A stretch of 64,000 bases of DNA from Sphingomonas sp. AP4-R1. Its GTDB lineage: Bacteria; Pseudomonadota; Alphaproteobacteria; Sphingomonadales; Sphingomonadaceae. This document shows, piece by piece, positions 53,782 to 63,457 of the stretch. Positions within the stretch are counted from its first letter, which is position 1, and the number at the start of each line of letters is the position of its first letter. A program made the position numbers and the translations under genes. The stretch covers positions 1,316,001 to 1,380,000 of the forward strand of contig NZ_CP053346.1 in assembly GCF_013113735.1 (NCBI RefSeq), given 5' to 3'. Under the pieces are notes generated by a model that saw nothing but the letters and a program-made list of their open reading frames with translations, was not told the DNA's origin and made no database searches.

Positions 53782-55929
53782 ATGACCGACAAGCCCACTC
53801 TCGATCAATGGTCCGCCGCCGCCGCCAAGGAGGTGAAGGGCAAGGACCTGACGTGGCAGACGCCCGAGGGCATTGCCGTGAAGCCGCTCTACACCGAGGC
53901 GGACACGGAGGGCTGGGATCCGGGCCTGCCGGGGTTCGCGCCGTTCGCGCGCGGGGTGCGCGCGTCCATGTATGCGGGGCGGCCGTGGACGATCCGGCAA
54001 TATGCGGGCTTTTCCACCGCCGAGGCCTCCAACGCTTTCTACCATCGCAACCTGAAGGCGGGGCAGAAGGGGCTATCGGTCGCGTTCGATCTGGCCACGC
54101 ATCGCGGCTATGACAGCGATCACCCGCGCGTGACGGGCGATGTGGGCAAGGCGGGCGTCGCGATCGACACGATCGACGACATGAAGATCCTGTTCGACGG
54201 CATTCCGCTCGACAAGATGTCCGTCTCGATGACGATGAACGGGGCGGTGATCCCGATCCTGGCCTTCTTCATCGTCGCGGGCGAGGAGCAGGGCGTGCCG
54301 ATGGCGCAGCTGGATGGGACCATCCAGAACGACATCCTCAAGGAGTTCATGGTCCGCAACACCTATATCTACCCGCCCGAGCCGAGCATGCGGATCATCT
54401 CGGACATCTTCGCCTTCACATCGGCCAACATGCCGAAATTCAACAGCATTTCGATCTCCGGCTATCATATGCAGGAGGCCGGAGCGACGCAGGTGCAGGA
54501 GCTGGCCTTCACGATCGCGGACGGCGCCGAATATGTGAAATACGGCGTGGCCTCGGGCCTCGACATCGACGCGTTCGCGGGGCGCCTGAGCTTCTTCTTC
54601 GCGATCGGCATGAACTTCTTCATGGAGATCGCCAAGCTGCGCGCGGCGCGCGTGCTGTGGCACCGGGTGATGACCAAGCTCGGCGCGCAGGACGAGCGAT
54701 CGAAGATGCTGCGGACGCACTGCCAGACGAGCGGCGTGTCGCTGACCGAGCAGGATCCGTACAACAATGTGATGCGCACCACGATCGAGGCGATGGCCGC
54801 GATGCTGGGCGGCACGCAGTCGCTCCACACCAATGCGCTGGACGAGGCGATCGCGCTGCCGACCGATTTCTCCGCGCGCATCGCCCGCAACACGCAGCTC
54901 GTGATCCAGGAGGAGACGGGCATGTGCCATGTCGTCGATCCGCTGGGGGGCAGCTATTATATCGAGAGCCTGACGAAGGATCTGGTCGATCGCGCGTGGG
55001 AGATTATCGAGCGCGTGGAGGCGGACGGCGGGATGGCCAAGGCGGTCGCCGCAGGCTGGCCCAAGGCGATGATCGAGGAGGCCGCCGCCGCCACCGCCGC
55101 GCGGATCGACCGGGGCGAGCAGGTGATCGTCGGCGTCAACAAATATCGCAAGGATCAGGAGGATCCGATCGAGATCCTCGATGTCGACAATCATGCCGTG
55201 CGCGAGGCGCAGATCCGGCGGATCGAGACGGTGAAGGCCGGCCGCGACGAGGCGGCGTGCCGGGCGGCGCTGGATGCGCTGCGCGAGGGGGCGAAGGGCA
55301 AGGCGAACCTGTTGGGGCTCGCCGTGGAATGCGCGCGGGCCCGTGCGACACTGGGCGAGATCAGCCTGGCGATGGAGGATGTGTTCGGCCGCTACGGGAC
55401 GACGCCGACGCCGGTGAAGGGCATTTACGGCGGCGCTTACGGCGAGGATGCGCGCTGGGCCGGCCTGAAGAACGGTGTCGTTTCGATCGGGCGCACCAAG
55501 GGCCGCGCGCCGAGGATGTTCGTCGCCAAGATGGGGCAGGACGGCCATGACCGGGGCGCGAACCTCGTCTCCTCCGCGTTCGGCGATCTGGGCTTCGACG
55601 TGCTGGCGGGGCCGCTGTTCCAGACACCGGCCGAGGCCGCGAAGATGGCGATCGCGGCGGACGTGGACGTGGTCGGCGCCTCCAGCCTCGCGGCGGGGCA
55701 CAAGACGCTGATCCCCGAGCTGATCGGCCATCTGCGTGAGGCGGGCCGGGGCGATATCAGGGTGGTCGCAGGCGGCGTGATCCCCGCGCAGGACTATCAG
55801 GCGCTGCGGGATGCGGGCGTTCAGGCGATCTTCGGACCTGGCACCAATCTGGTGCTGGCGGCCGAAGAGGTGTTGAAGCTGCTCGGTCACAACATGCCGC
55901 CCGAGGGCATCAACGAGGCTGCCGAATGA
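53782..55929 (+). CDS. scpA: methylmalonyl-CoA mutase
   Basis: This 715-residue adenosylcobalamin enzyme rearranges (R)-methylmalonyl-CoA to succinyl-CoA. The N-terminal barrel includes [20 protein letters not shown] and [20 protein letters not shown]. The C-terminal B12 domain has [14 protein letters not shown], with the cobalt-ligating His589, then [16 protein letters not shown]. It is a full-length single-chain catalytic subunit; no separate beta subunit is encoded nearby. It overlaps bioB by 4 bases. Confidence 0.96.
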   Translation: MTDKPTLDQWSAAAAKEVKGKDLTWQTPEGIAVKPLYTEADTEGWDPGLPGFAPFARGVRASMYAGRPWTIRQYAGFSTAEASNAFYHRNLKAGQKGLSVAFDLATHRGYDSDHPRVTGDVGKAGVAIDTIDDMKILFDGIPLDKMSVSMTMNGAVIPILAFFIVAGEEQGVPMAQLDGTIQNDILKEFMVRNTYIYPPEPSMRIISDIFAFTSANMPKFNSISISGYHMQEAGATQVQELAFTIADGAEYVKYGVASGLDIDAFAGRLSFFFAIGMNFFMEIAKLRAARVLWHRVMTKLGAQDERSKMLRTHCQTSGVSLTEQDPYNNVMRTTIEAMAAMLGGTQSLHTNALDEAIALPTDFSARIARNTQLVIQEETGMCHVVDPLGGSYYIESLTKDLVDRAWEIIERVEADGGMAKAVAAGWPKAMIEEAAAATAARIDRGEQVIVGVNKYRKDQEDPIEILDVDNHAVREAQIRRIETVKAGRDEAACRAALDALREGAKGKANLLGLAVECARARATLGEISLAMEDVFGRYGTTPTPVKGIYGGAYGEDARWAGLKNGVVSIGRTKGRAPRMFVAKMGQDGHDRGANLVSSAFGDLGFDVLAGPLFQTPAEAAKMAIAADVDVVGASSLAAGHKTLIPELIGHLREAGRGDIRVVAGGVIPAQDYQALRDAGVQAIFGPGTNLVLAAEEVLKLLGHNMPPEGINEAAE

Positions 55930-56927
55930 ATTCTCCCCTGTTTTTCCCCGCCAAGGTCACGCGCGACGCGATTGCGGCTCTGTTCGATCTTCCCTTCACC
56001 GAACTGCTGTTCCGCGCGGCGGAGGTGCACCGTGCGCATCATGATCCGGCGCGCGTGCAGCGCTCCACCCTGCTCTCGATCAAGACCGGCGGCTGCGCCG
56101 AGGATTGCGGCTATTGCAGCCAGTCGGTCGCGGCCGAATCCGGGCTGAAGGCGGGCAAGCTGATGGAGGTGGAGGCCGTGCTGGCCGCCGCCGCCGAGGC
56201 GAAGGCGGCGGGATCCGAGCGCTTCTGCATGGGGGCCGCCTGGCGCGAGCCCAAGGACCGCGACATGGACGCGATCGAGGCGATGATCGAAGGCGTGAGG
56301 GCGCTGGGCCTCGAAACCTGCATGACGCTGGGCATGCTGAGCGACGATCAGGCGGATCGGCTGGGGGCGGCGGGCCTCGATTATTACAACCACAATCTGG
56401 ATACTTCGCCTGAATATTATGGCGAGGTGATCACCACCCGGACCTATCAGGACCGGCTGGACACGCTGGATCGCGTGCGGCGCGCGGGGATCAACACCTG
56501 CTGCGGCGGCATCGTCGGCATGGGCGAGACGCGCGCGGATCGCGTCGGCTTCCTCCATGCGCTGGCGACCTTGCCCGAGCATCCCGAGAGCGTGCCGATC
56601 AACGCGCTGGTGCCGGTGGCGGGCACGGTGCTGGGCGACATGCTGGCGGATACGCCGCTGGCGAAGATCGACGAGATCGAGTTCGTCCGCACGGTGGCGG
56701 TGGCGCGCATCCTGATGCCGAAGGCGGTCGTCCGGCTGTCGGCGGGGCGCGAGAGCATGTCGGATTCGACGCAGGCGCTGTGCTTCCTGGCGGGCGCCAA
56801 TTCGATCTTCACGGGCGACCGCCTGCTGACGACGGGCAATGCCGGGAGCGACGCCGACGCGGCCTTGTTCGCGCGGCTGGGGCTTAACAGCGACGAGATG
56901 GCAACGGCCCTCGAGACGGCCGGATAA
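55926..56927 (+). CDS. bioB: biotin synthase
   Basis: This 333-residue radical SAM enzyme inserts sulfur into dethiobiotin. The SAM cluster motif is [11 protein letters not shown] (Cys57, Cys61 and Cys64). The auxiliary 2Fe-2S ligands are expected in [13 protein letters not shown] and [10 protein letters not shown], and Arg in [10 protein letters not shown]. The ATG overlaps the mutase stop, and pccA follows after 8 bases. No other bio genes are in the window; its place here matches the biotin need of PccA. Confidence 0.96.
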   Translation: MNSPLFFPAKVTRDAIAALFDLPFTELLFRAAEVHRAHHDPARVQRSTLLSIKTGGCAEDCGYCSQSVAAESGLKAGKLMEVEAVLAAAAEAKAAGSERFCMGAAWREPKDRDMDAIEAMIEGVRALGLETCMTLGMLSDDQADRLGAAGLDYYNHNLDTSPEYYGEVITTRTYQDRLDTLDRVRRAGINTCCGGIVGMGETRADRVGFLHALATLPEHPESVPINALVPVAGTVLGDMLADTPLAKIDEIEFVRTVAVARILMPKAVVRLSAGRESMSDSTQALCFLAGANSIFTGDRLLTTGNAGSDADAALFARLGLNSDEMATALETAG

Positions 56928-56935
56928 GGAGAGGC

Positions 56936-59011
56936 ATGTTCAAGAAGATCCTGATCGCCAATCGCGGCGAGATTGCCTGCCGCGTCATCCGCACCGCCCA
57001 GCGGATGGGGATCGCGACGGTGGCGGTCTATTCGGATGCGGATGCGCGCGCGCCGCATGTGGAGATGGCGGACGAGGCGGTGCGGCTCGGCCCGCCGCCC
57101 GCCGCCGAAAGCTATCTGCTGGCGGACAGGATCATCGCGGCGTGCAAGGAAACCGGTGCGGAGGCGGTGCATCCGGGCTATGGCTTCCTTTCCGAGCGGG
57201 CGAGCTTCGTCGAGGCGCTGACAGCGGCGGGCATCGCCTTCATCGGCCCGCCGGCCAATGCCATCGCCGCGATGGGCGACAAGATCGAATCCAAGAAATT
57301 GGCGAAGGCGGCGGGCGTGAACGTCGTGCCCGGCTTCCTGGGCGAGATCGCGGATACCGACGAGGCCGTGCGGATCGCGTCCGACATCGGCTATCCCGTG
57401 ATGATGAAGGCCTCGGCCGGCGGCGGCGGCAAGGGGATGCGGCTCGCCTGGTCCGAACAGGACGTGCGGGAAGGGTTCGAGGCGACCAAGCGCGAAGGGC
57501 TCGCCTCGTTCGGCGACGATCGCGTGTTCATCGAGAAGTTCATCGAGAGCCCGCGCCACATCGAGATCCAGCTGCTGGGCGACCGGCACGGCAATATCGT
57601 CTATCTGAACGAGCGTGAATGCTCGATCCAGCGGCGCCACCAGAAGGTGGTGGAGGAGGCGCCCTCGCCCTTCGTGAGCCCGGAGATGCGCAAGGCGATG
57701 GGCGAGCAGGCGGTCGCGCTGGCACGGGCCGTCGGGTATCATTCGGCGGGGACGGTGGAACTGATCGTGTCGGGCGCCGATACCACGGGGCAGGGCTTCT
57801 ACTTCCTCGAGATGAACACCCGCCTGCAGGTGGAGCATCCCGTCACCGAATATATCACCGGGCTGGATCTGGTGGAGCAGATGATCCGCGTGGCGGCGGG
57901 CGAACCGCTGGGCTTCACGCAGGATCAGGTGCGGCTGGACGGCTGGGCGATCGAGAATCGCGTCTATGCCGAGGATCCCTATCGCGGCTTCCTGCCCTCG
58001 ACCGGGCGGCTGGTGCGCTATCGGCCGCCGGCCGCCATGAAGGGCCCGCTTGTCCTGAGCGAAGTCGAAGGACGGGCTGCGGGCGATACGCTCTCAGCAG
58101 GTGCTTCGACTTCGCTCAGCACCAACGGATTGGGCAATGTTCGCGTCGACGACGGCGTGACCGAAGGCTCCGAAATCTCGATGTTCTACGATCCGATGAT
58201 CGCCAAGCTGGTGACATGGGGCGCGACGCGCGAGAAGGCGATCGATGCGCAGATCGACGCGCTCGACCGGTTCGAGATCGAGGGGATCGGCCACAACGTG
58301 GATTTCCTCTCGGCGCTGATGCAGCATCCGCGCTTCCGATCGGGCGCGATCACGACGGGCTTCATCGCGGAGGAATATCCCGAAGGCTTCCAGGGCGCGC
58401 CGACGCCCGAGAAGCTGACCGAGCGGCTAGCGGCGATCGCGGCCATGGCGGGATCGGCCGAGGCCGCGCGCGCGGCCGAGATCGACCAGCGGCTGAACGG
58501 CCCGATCGTCCCCAACGGCGAATGGGTGGTGACGATGGACGGGGCCGAGCATCATGTGCTGATCGAGGGCGATACCGTGACCGTCGACGGGCATCCGATG
58601 ACGATCGCGGCGCCCTATGTGCCCGGCCAGAAGCTGGTGGAGGCGCGGATCGGCGACGAGGCCCTGTCCGTGAAGATCGATCGGCTGCGCAGCGGCTTCG
58701 TCTTCACGACGCGGGGGCGGAGCCACAAGCTGCGCGTGCTGCCGCCGCATGTGGCGGAGTTGGCCCGGCACATGATCGAGAAGATTCCGCCGGACATGTC
58801 GCGCTTCCTGCTCTGCCCGATGCCGGGGCTCGTCACCCGGATCGACGTTCAGGCGGGCGACAAGGTGGAGGCGGGCCAGCCGCTCGCCGTCGTCGAGGCG
58901 ATGAAGATGGAGAATATCCTGCGCGCCGAGAAAGCCGGAACGGTGAAGACGGTGGAGGCGAAGGCGGGCGAGAGCCTGGCGGTCGACGCGGTTATTCTCG
59001 AGTTCGAGTGA
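56936..59011 (+). CDS. pccA: propionyl-CoA carboxylase alpha subunit (biotin carboxylase + BCCP)
   Basis: This 691-residue protein has an ATP-grasp biotin carboxylase domain (KILIANRGEIACRVIRTAQR, KASAGGGGKGMRLAW and EMNTRLQVEHPVTE), a linker and a C-terminal biotinyl domain with VVEAMKMEN (biotinyl Lys657). About 28 residues near 370-397 (GPLVLSEVEG and DTLSAGASTSLSTNG) are encoded by a REP-like palindrome at 58045-58128. It is inserted in frame before NVRVDDGVTEGSEISMFYDP in the biotin carboxylase C-terminal subdomain. AGGAGAGGC precedes the ATG. Confidence 0.95.
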   Translation: MFKKILIANRGEIACRVIRTAQRMGIATVAVYSDADARAPHVEMADEAVRLGPPPAAESYLLADRIIAACKETGAEAVHPGYGFLSERASFVEALTAAGIAFIGPPANAIAAMGDKIESKKLAKAAGVNVVPGFLGEIADTDEAVRIASDIGYPVMMKASAGGGGKGMRLAWSEQDVREGFEATKREGLASFGDDRVFIEKFIESPRHIEIQLLGDRHGNIVYLNERECSIQRRHQKVVEEAPSPFVSPEMRKAMGEQAVALARAVGYHSAGTVELIVSGADTTGQGFYFLEMNTRLQVEHPVTEYITGLDLVEQMIRVAAGEPLGFTQDQVRLDGWAIENRVYAEDPYRGFLPSTGRLVRYRPPAAMKGPLVLSEVEGRAAGDTLSAGASTSLSTNGLGNVRVDDGVTEGSEISMFYDPMIAKLVTWGATREKAIDAQIDALDRFEIEGIGHNVDFLSALMQHPRFRSGAITTGFIAEEYPEGFQGAPTPEKLTERLAAIAAMAGSAEAARAAEIDQRLNGPIVPNGEWVVTMDGAEHHVLIEGDTVTVDGHPMTIAAPYVPGQKLVEARIGDEALSVKIDRLRSGFVFTTRGRSHKLRVLPPHVAELARHMIEKIPPDMSRFLLCPMPGLVTRIDVQAGDKVEAGQPLAVVEAMKMENILRAEKAGTVKTVEAKAGESLAVDAVILEFE
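58045..58128. repeat. REP-like palindrome inside the pccA coding region
   Basis: Inverted arms (about 58052-58071 and 58102-58122, CTGAGCGAAGTCGAAG core) belong to the same family as 53665-53747 and 44612-44693. The element is 84 bases, a multiple of three, and is translated without a stop codon. Confidence 0.85.
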
Positions 59012-59035
59012 GGGGGCGAGGCTTGCTGCGCACCT

Positions 59036-59097
59036 GAGGCCCGATCGCCTTTGAAGGAAACGGCCTCTCACTTACTCACGATCGGGCAACGCTAAAT
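59036..59097 (+). terminator. possible terminator of the propionate operon
   Basis: GAGGCC/GGCCTC (59036-59041 with 59062-59067) and GCCCGATCG/CGATCGGGC (59039-59047 with 59089-59097) offer two competing stems shortly after the pccA stop. The loops are long and there is no T tract. Confidence 0.3.
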
Positions 59098-59160
59098 CGC
59101 TAGGACGGATCGATTTCCTCGGCCATGCTTTGGTTCACCGAGGATGACAGAGGCGTGCCT

Positions 59161-59832
59161 GTGAAGTGGATGATGGCCGGTATGGCCGCGATCGTGGCGG
59201 CGGGACCGGCAATGGCGGCGACGCCGCGTGAATTGCTGGTGCAGTCCGCTTTCCAGACGACGGACAAGGATCAGGCGCTTGCTCTGGTGAACCAGGCGAT
59301 CGGGCAGGCGGAGGCGATGCTCGCCACCAATCCGCGCGATCGGGAGGCTTTCCTGCAGCGCGCCATGGGCATCGGCTATCGCGCCAAGCTCACTCGCAAG
59401 CCGGGCGACGCCAAGACGTCGCGCCGGATGATGGAGCAGTTCGCGGCGCAATATCCGCGCGATCCGGAGGCGCAGCTGGCGCTCGGCGGCTGGCATCTGG
59501 ACGCGATCGCGGATGGCTTCCTCGTGGCGACGGTGCTGGGTGCCAAGAAGGAAGTCGGGCTTTCCGGGATCGAGAAGGCCGCGCAGCTGGGCGGCGACCG
59601 CGCTTTCTTCAAGAGCTTCGCGGCGATGATGCTGATCCGGCAGGATGTGAAGGATGTGGCGGCCGCCCGCGCGCTGGCCGAGCAGGCGGCGCGGGGGGCG
59701 ACCCCGACGGCATTGGATCGGATCGGCAAGCGCGATGCGGAGTCGATGCTGATCCCGCTGCGGGCGGGCGATGGCAAGGCGGCGGCGCAGCTCGCGCGGA
59801 AACTGCTGCCCTACGGCCGACTGGACGGGTGA
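59161..59832 (+). CDS. exported helical-repeat (TPR-like) protein
   Basis: GTG 59161 with AGAGG seven bases upstream gives 223 residues. An in-frame ATG at 59125 would place 12 charged residues before the leader. A signal peptide (MAGMAAIVAAGPAMAA) precedes helix pairs resembling degenerate TPRs (AMLATNPRDREAFLQRAMGI and MMEQFAAQYPRDPEAQLALG). I do not recognise a named family. It may lie outside the pcc operon because a hairpin region precedes it. Confidence 0.65.
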   Translation: MKWMMAGMAAIVAAGPAMAATPRELLVQSAFQTTDKDQALALVNQAIGQAEAMLATNPRDREAFLQRAMGIGYRAKLTRKPGDAKTSRRMMEQFAAQYPRDPEAQLALGGWHLDAIADGFLVATVLGAKKEVGLSGIEKAAQLGGDRAFFKSFAAMMLIRQDVKDVAAARALAEQAARGATPTALDRIGKRDAESMLIPLRAGDGKAAAQLARKLLPYGRLDG

Positions 59833-59841
59833 TCGGCCCAT

Positions 59842-60036
59842 CCGGTCAGGACGGATCGATATTCGGATAGCTTGAAAGCACGAGCTGGGCATCATTCCAG
59901 ACTGTCATGCTGAACTCGTTTCAGCATCCATGACCTGACGGGTCGGCCAGGCTCAACGGTCGGGTCATGGACCCTGAAACGAGTTCAGGGTGACGATCTC
60001 TCGAAGCTGCCGACATCCCGAGGCTGATCGTCGATC
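59842..60036. repeat. 195-bp dispersed repeat, copy B
   Basis: This is the second copy of the 44763-44957 repeat, in the same orientation. It fills the spacer between two convergent genes. The first 13 bases (AGGACGGATCGAT) also occur at 59102-59114, just upstream of the exported helical protein. Confidence 0.85.
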
Positions 60037-60040
60037 GGAC

Positions 60041-60454
60041 CTAGCCCTTCTTCGGGGCGGGTGCCGCCGGCAGCGGGCGGCAGGCGGGCCACTTCACCTT
60101 CGTGATTTCCGCGCATTGGCCGGCCTGCACGGTGCCGTCCGGGCCGATGAAGATACCGTAGGTTTCGCTGCTCTTGGGCATCGTGCCGGCGAGAGTCTTC
60201 TGCGGCGGGGTGATCGCGCCGCAGCGGGCGACCCACATGGCGAGATTCTTGATCGGCTGCTGGAAGGCGGCGGCCGTGACGCGCGGGCACCACAGGCCGT
60301 TATCCTGAATCGCGCGGCGGATCGCGGCGAAGCGCTGGATCTCCGTGAGCGATGCCATCTGGCGGCTGTAGCCCATCGCGGCGTCGGGGGTCTGGGCGGC
60401 GAGCGGAGCCGAGACGAGGGCTGCGGCCAGGAGGGAAGTGGCAAGGCGCTTCAT
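60041..60454 (-). CDS. small exported protein of unknown function
   Basis: This 137-residue protein starts MKRLATSLLAAALVSAPLAA, a standard signal peptide. The mature part has three cysteines (GLWCPRV, VARCGAI and AGQCAEI, plus KWPACRP near the end, giving four in total). They could form two disulfides. It contains TYGIFIGPDGTVQAGQCAEI, a compact beta motif. No family is recognised. It stands alone, with a palindromic half-element upstream. Confidence 0.65.
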   Translation of the reverse strand: MKRLATSLLAAALVSAPLAAQTPDAAMGYSRQMASLTEIQRFAAIRRAIQDNGLWCPRVTAAAFQQPIKNLAMWVARCGAITPPQKTLAGTMPKSSETYGIFIGPDGTVQAGQCAEITKVKWPACRPLPAAPAPKKG

Positions 60455-60502
60455 GGGGCGGTTCCTGTGGCGTCGCATCTCGGCTTCGCTCGATGCTGGG
60501 GA

Positions 60503-60525
60503 GTTCTCGACAAGCTCGAACCAAA
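60503..60525. repeat. half of a REP-like palindrome
   Basis: This stretch matches one arm of the 36-96 inverted repeat (TTCTCGACAAGCTCGAACC, one mismatch in the core) with no partner arm nearby. It is probably a decayed copy. The surrounding 60455-60586 holds nothing else. Confidence 0.6.
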
Positions 60526-60586
60526 CGGATGGAGGGGCCAGATGATTGGAAGGGGAACTTCCAAACGAATGGGGTTGGGCGTTGGT

Positions 60587-61033
60587 TCAGCCGCGGCCGC
60601 GATAGGGGGGGACGCCCTGATCGGGCAGCCACAGGCCTTCGGGAACCGGGCCGGACTGCCAGAAGACATCGATCGGGATGCCGCCGCGTGGATACCAATA
60701 GCCGCCGATGCGCAGCCAGATCGGCGCCATCTCGGCGAACAGGCGCTCGCCGATGCCGACCGTGCAATCCTCGTGGAAGGCGGCGTGATTGCGGAAGGCG
60801 CCGAGGAACAGCTTCAGCGACTTCGATTCGACGATCGTGGCGGCGGGCGCATAGTCGATCACGAGATGCGCGAAATCGGGCTGGCCGGTGACCGGGCAGA
60901 GCGACGTGAATTCGGGCGCGGTGAAGCGGACCAGATAGGGCCGGCCGGTGCGCGGATTGGGAACATAATCGAGGACCGCCGCTTCGGGCGAGGAGGGCAG
61001 CGTGGAGGGCTGGCCGAGATGGGTGATGCTCAT
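60587..61033 (-). CDS. queF: NADPH-dependent 7-cyano-7-deazaguanine reductase
   Basis: This 148-residue unimodular QueF reduces preQ0 to preQ1 in queuosine synthesis. The active-site Cys is in [20 protein letters not shown]. The QueF signature [20 protein letters not shown] follows, and HEDC supplies the conserved acid. An ATG at 61042 would add three residues. No other queuosine genes are nearby. Confidence 0.95.
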   Translation of the reverse strand: MSITHLGQPSTLPSSPEAAVLDYVPNPRTGRPYLVRFTAPEFTSLCPVTGQPDFAHLVIDYAPAATIVESKSLKLFLGAFRNHAAFHEDCTVGIGERLFAEMAPIWLRIGGYWYPRGGIPIDVFWQSGPVPEGLWLPDQGVPPYRGRG

Positions 61034-61104
61034 GGCGCCCATGTAGGCAATCCCGACGCGCGCGTCATCCGGTCGCAGGCGTTTGATCCCCTGACGGGGA
61101 TGGC

Positions 61105-61182
61105 GGCACCGGCCCTCACCCCCACCCGGCCTCCCACAGAATATCCTGGATGGGAGGCCGGGTGGGGGAGCGGGCCGGTGCC
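61105..61182. repeat. long palindrome, third copy of the def-flanking element
   Basis: Arms of about 31 bases (GGCACCGGCC...CCTCCCA and its complement) match 8731-8807 and 9597-9673. A small hairpin (ATCCCC/GGGGAT) precedes it, but the GCGC-containing tail of the other two copies is missing. Confidence 0.8.
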
Positions 61183-61225
61183 GTTCCGGGTTCAGCTTTG
61201 CCGAACCATGCTCTAGCAGGGGCGC

Positions 61226-62062
61226 ATGGAAATGCTCGTCACCCCCGCATGGCTGGCCGCGCAGAGCGAGGCCAAGATCGTCGACGCCACCTATTATGCG
61301 CTGGAGCCGGAGCGCGACGCGCGCGCCGATTTCGAGGCGGGGCATGTGCCGGGGGCGCTGTTCCTCGATCTGGAGCATCTGGCCGATGCGTCGAGCCCGT
61401 GGCCGAGCATGGCGCCACCGGCCGACCAGTTCGAGGAGCGGTTGCGCGCGCTGGGGATCGACGAGGGCGACGTCGTGATCCTCTACGATCAGGCGCCGCA
61501 CAAGACGGCGGCGCGGGCGTGGTGGCTGTTCCGCCTGTTCGGCTTCGAGCGGGTGGCCTTGCTGGACGGTGGCTTCGCGCGGTGGAAGGCCGAGGGGCTG
61601 CCGGTCGAGGCGGGGGCTGTGGCGGAGCCGGGCGGCGGGACCGCGACGGTGACATTCCATCCCGAGCTGGCGCGCAACGTGGCGCAGGTGACGGCGATGC
61701 TGGATGCAGGCGCGGCGGGGCAGATCGTCGACGCGCGATCGGAATCGCGCTTCACCGGCGCCGAGAAGGATCCGCGCCCGGGCGTGGCATCGGGGCATAT
61801 GCCGGGGGCTGCGAACCTGCGCTACGGCCGCCTGTTCGAGGCGGACGGGACATGGAAGTCGCCGGGGGCGATCGCGGAGGCGTTTCGTGCCGAGGGCGTG
61901 GATCTGGAGAAGCCGATCGTCACTACCTGCGGATCGGGCATCACTGCGTCCATCCTGCTGTTTGGACTGGCGCTGACCGGCAAGGCCGACTGGGCGCTGT
62001 ATGACGGATCGTGGAGCGAATGGGGCGCGCTGCCCGAGACGCCTAAGGAGAGCGTCGCGTGA
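61226..62062 (+). CDS. sseA: 3-mercaptopyruvate sulfurtransferase
   Basis: This 278-residue protein has two rhodanese domains. The active-site cysteine is Cys235 in [12 protein letters not shown]; the CGSG loop favours mercaptopyruvate over thiosulfate. The N-terminal domain has [16 protein letters not shown] and [25 protein letters not shown] precedes the ATG. The stop overlaps metC by GTGA, linking sulfur transfer to cysteine/methionine metabolism. Confidence 0.94.
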   Translation: MEMLVTPAWLAAQSEAKIVDATYYALEPERDARADFEAGHVPGALFLDLEHLADASSPWPSMAPPADQFEERLRALGIDEGDVVILYDQAPHKTAARAWWLFRLFGFERVALLDGGFARWKAEGLPVEAGAVAEPGGGTATVTFHPELARNVAQVTAMLDAGAAGQIVDARSESRFTGAEKDPRPGVASGHMPGAANLRYGRLFEADGTWKSPGAIAEAFRAEGVDLEKPIVTTCGSGITASILLFGLALTGKADWALYDGSWSEWGALPETPKESVA

Positions 62063-63240
62063 GCGGAGAAGGCGACCGGCCGGCGACGAAGCTGGCCAAT
62101 GCCGGGCGGCGCAAGGAATGGACGCGGGGCATCGTCAATCCGCCGGTGTGGCGCGCCTCGACCATCCTGTTCGACGATGTCGCGCATCTGCGGGCGTCCG
62201 CGCGCAATCCCGATGCCGGGCTCTATTATGGGCGGCGGGGCACGCCGACCCAGTGGGCGCTGGCCGAGGCGCTGACCGAACTGGAGCCGGGGGCGGCGGG
62301 CACGGTGCTGCACTCGTCCGGCGCGCAGGCGGTGGCGACCTGCCTGCTGGCCTTGCTGGGGCCGGGCGACGACCTGCTGATGGTCGATTCGGCCTATGAG
62401 CCGACCCGCGCCGTCTGTGGCGGCATCCTGAAGAAGATCGGCGTGACGACGCGCTTCTACGATCCGCAACTGGGCGCGGACGAGGTGGCGGCCTTGTTCA
62501 CCGACAGGACCAAGGCGGTGTTCCTCGAAAGCCCCGGCAGCCTGACCTTCGAGGTGCAGGACGTGCCCGGCATCGCGGCGAAGGCGCGGGAGGCGGGGAT
62601 CGCCTCGCTGATCGACAATACCTGGGCGACCTCGCTCTTCCTGCCCGCGATCGCGCGCGGCGTGGATATCGCGATCACCGCCTGCACCAAATATGTCGGC
62701 GGCCATTCGGACCTGATGCTGGGCGCCACCACGGCGCGCGCGGGCTTTTTCGAGAAGATCCGCAAGATGAGCCAGAGCCTGGGCCAGATCGTGGGGCCGG
62801 ACGACGCCTCGCTCGCGCTGCGCGGGCTGCGCACGATGGAGCTTCGCCTGCGGGCGCATGAGGCGGGCGCGCTGAAGGTGGCGCGCTGGCTGGAGGCGCA
62901 GCCGCAGGTGGGCGTCGTGCTGCACCCCGCGCTGGACTCCTGCCCCGGCCATGATCTGTGGCGGCGGGATTTTCTCGGCTCGTCCGGGCTGTTCAGCTTC
63001 TCGCTGCTGGATACGGACGAGACGGGACGGGCGCGCTTCATCGACGGGCTGCGCCACTTCGGCATCGGCTATTCGTGGGGCGGCTATGAGAGCCTCGCGC
63101 TCCCGATCGATCCCGCGCCGATCCGCACCGCCCGGCCCTGGGCGGGCAAAGGCGCGTTCGTGCGCCTGCACATCGGGCTCGAAGATGCGGACGACCTGAT
63201 CGAGGATCTGGCGGCGGGGTTCGCGCGGCTGGAAAATTGA
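62059..63240 (+). CDS. metC: cystathionine beta-lyase
   Basis: This 393-residue PLP enzyme of the Cys/Met metabolism family cleaves cystathionine to homocysteine. The PLP-binding lysine is Lys211 in [36 protein letters not shown] and the C-terminal [11 protein letters not shown] support MetC rather than cystathionine gamma-synthase. The GTG overlaps the sseA stop, so the two are cotranscribed. Confidence 0.94.
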   Translation: MSGEGDRPATKLANAGRRKEWTRGIVNPPVWRASTILFDDVAHLRASARNPDAGLYYGRRGTPTQWALAEALTELEPGAAGTVLHSSGAQAVATCLLALLGPGDDLLMVDSAYEPTRAVCGGILKKIGVTTRFYDPQLGADEVAALFTDRTKAVFLESPGSLTFEVQDVPGIAAKAREAGIASLIDNTWATSLFLPAIARGVDIAITACTKYVGGHSDLMLGATTARAGFFEKIRKMSQSLGQIVGPDDASLALRGLRTMELRLRAHEAGALKVARWLEAQPQVGVVLHPALDSCPGHDLWRRDFLGSSGLFSFSLLDTDETGRARFIDGLRHFGIGYSWGGYESLALPIDPAPIRTARPWAGKGAFVRLHIGLEDADDLIEDLAAGFARLEN

Positions 63241-63274
63241 CGGTTTCCGGCGCCGATCCCACATTTCCAGACTG

Positions 63275-63302
63275 TTGCTGAATCGCAACGGATTGCTAAA
63301 CT
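63275..63302 (+). promoter_or_regulatory. possible sigma70-type promoter before porin gene
   Basis: TTGCTG (63275-63280) and TAAACT (63297-63302) are separated by 16 bases, about 155 bases before the porin start. The region is locally AT-richer than its surroundings. This is a weak match by eye. Confidence 0.25.
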
Positions 63303-63457
63303 AATGAGGCGCAGGATCCCTGCTCTTATTGTGCTTAGCAACATATTACGCCAAGCCTTTCCCCGCCGGACATAGGTCCCCCGCTCCTTCAGGGAGGCAG
63401 AGGCGAGAGCATGGCGGCGCGCAGCGGAACATCACGCTTTCAGCGAAGGGGATATCC

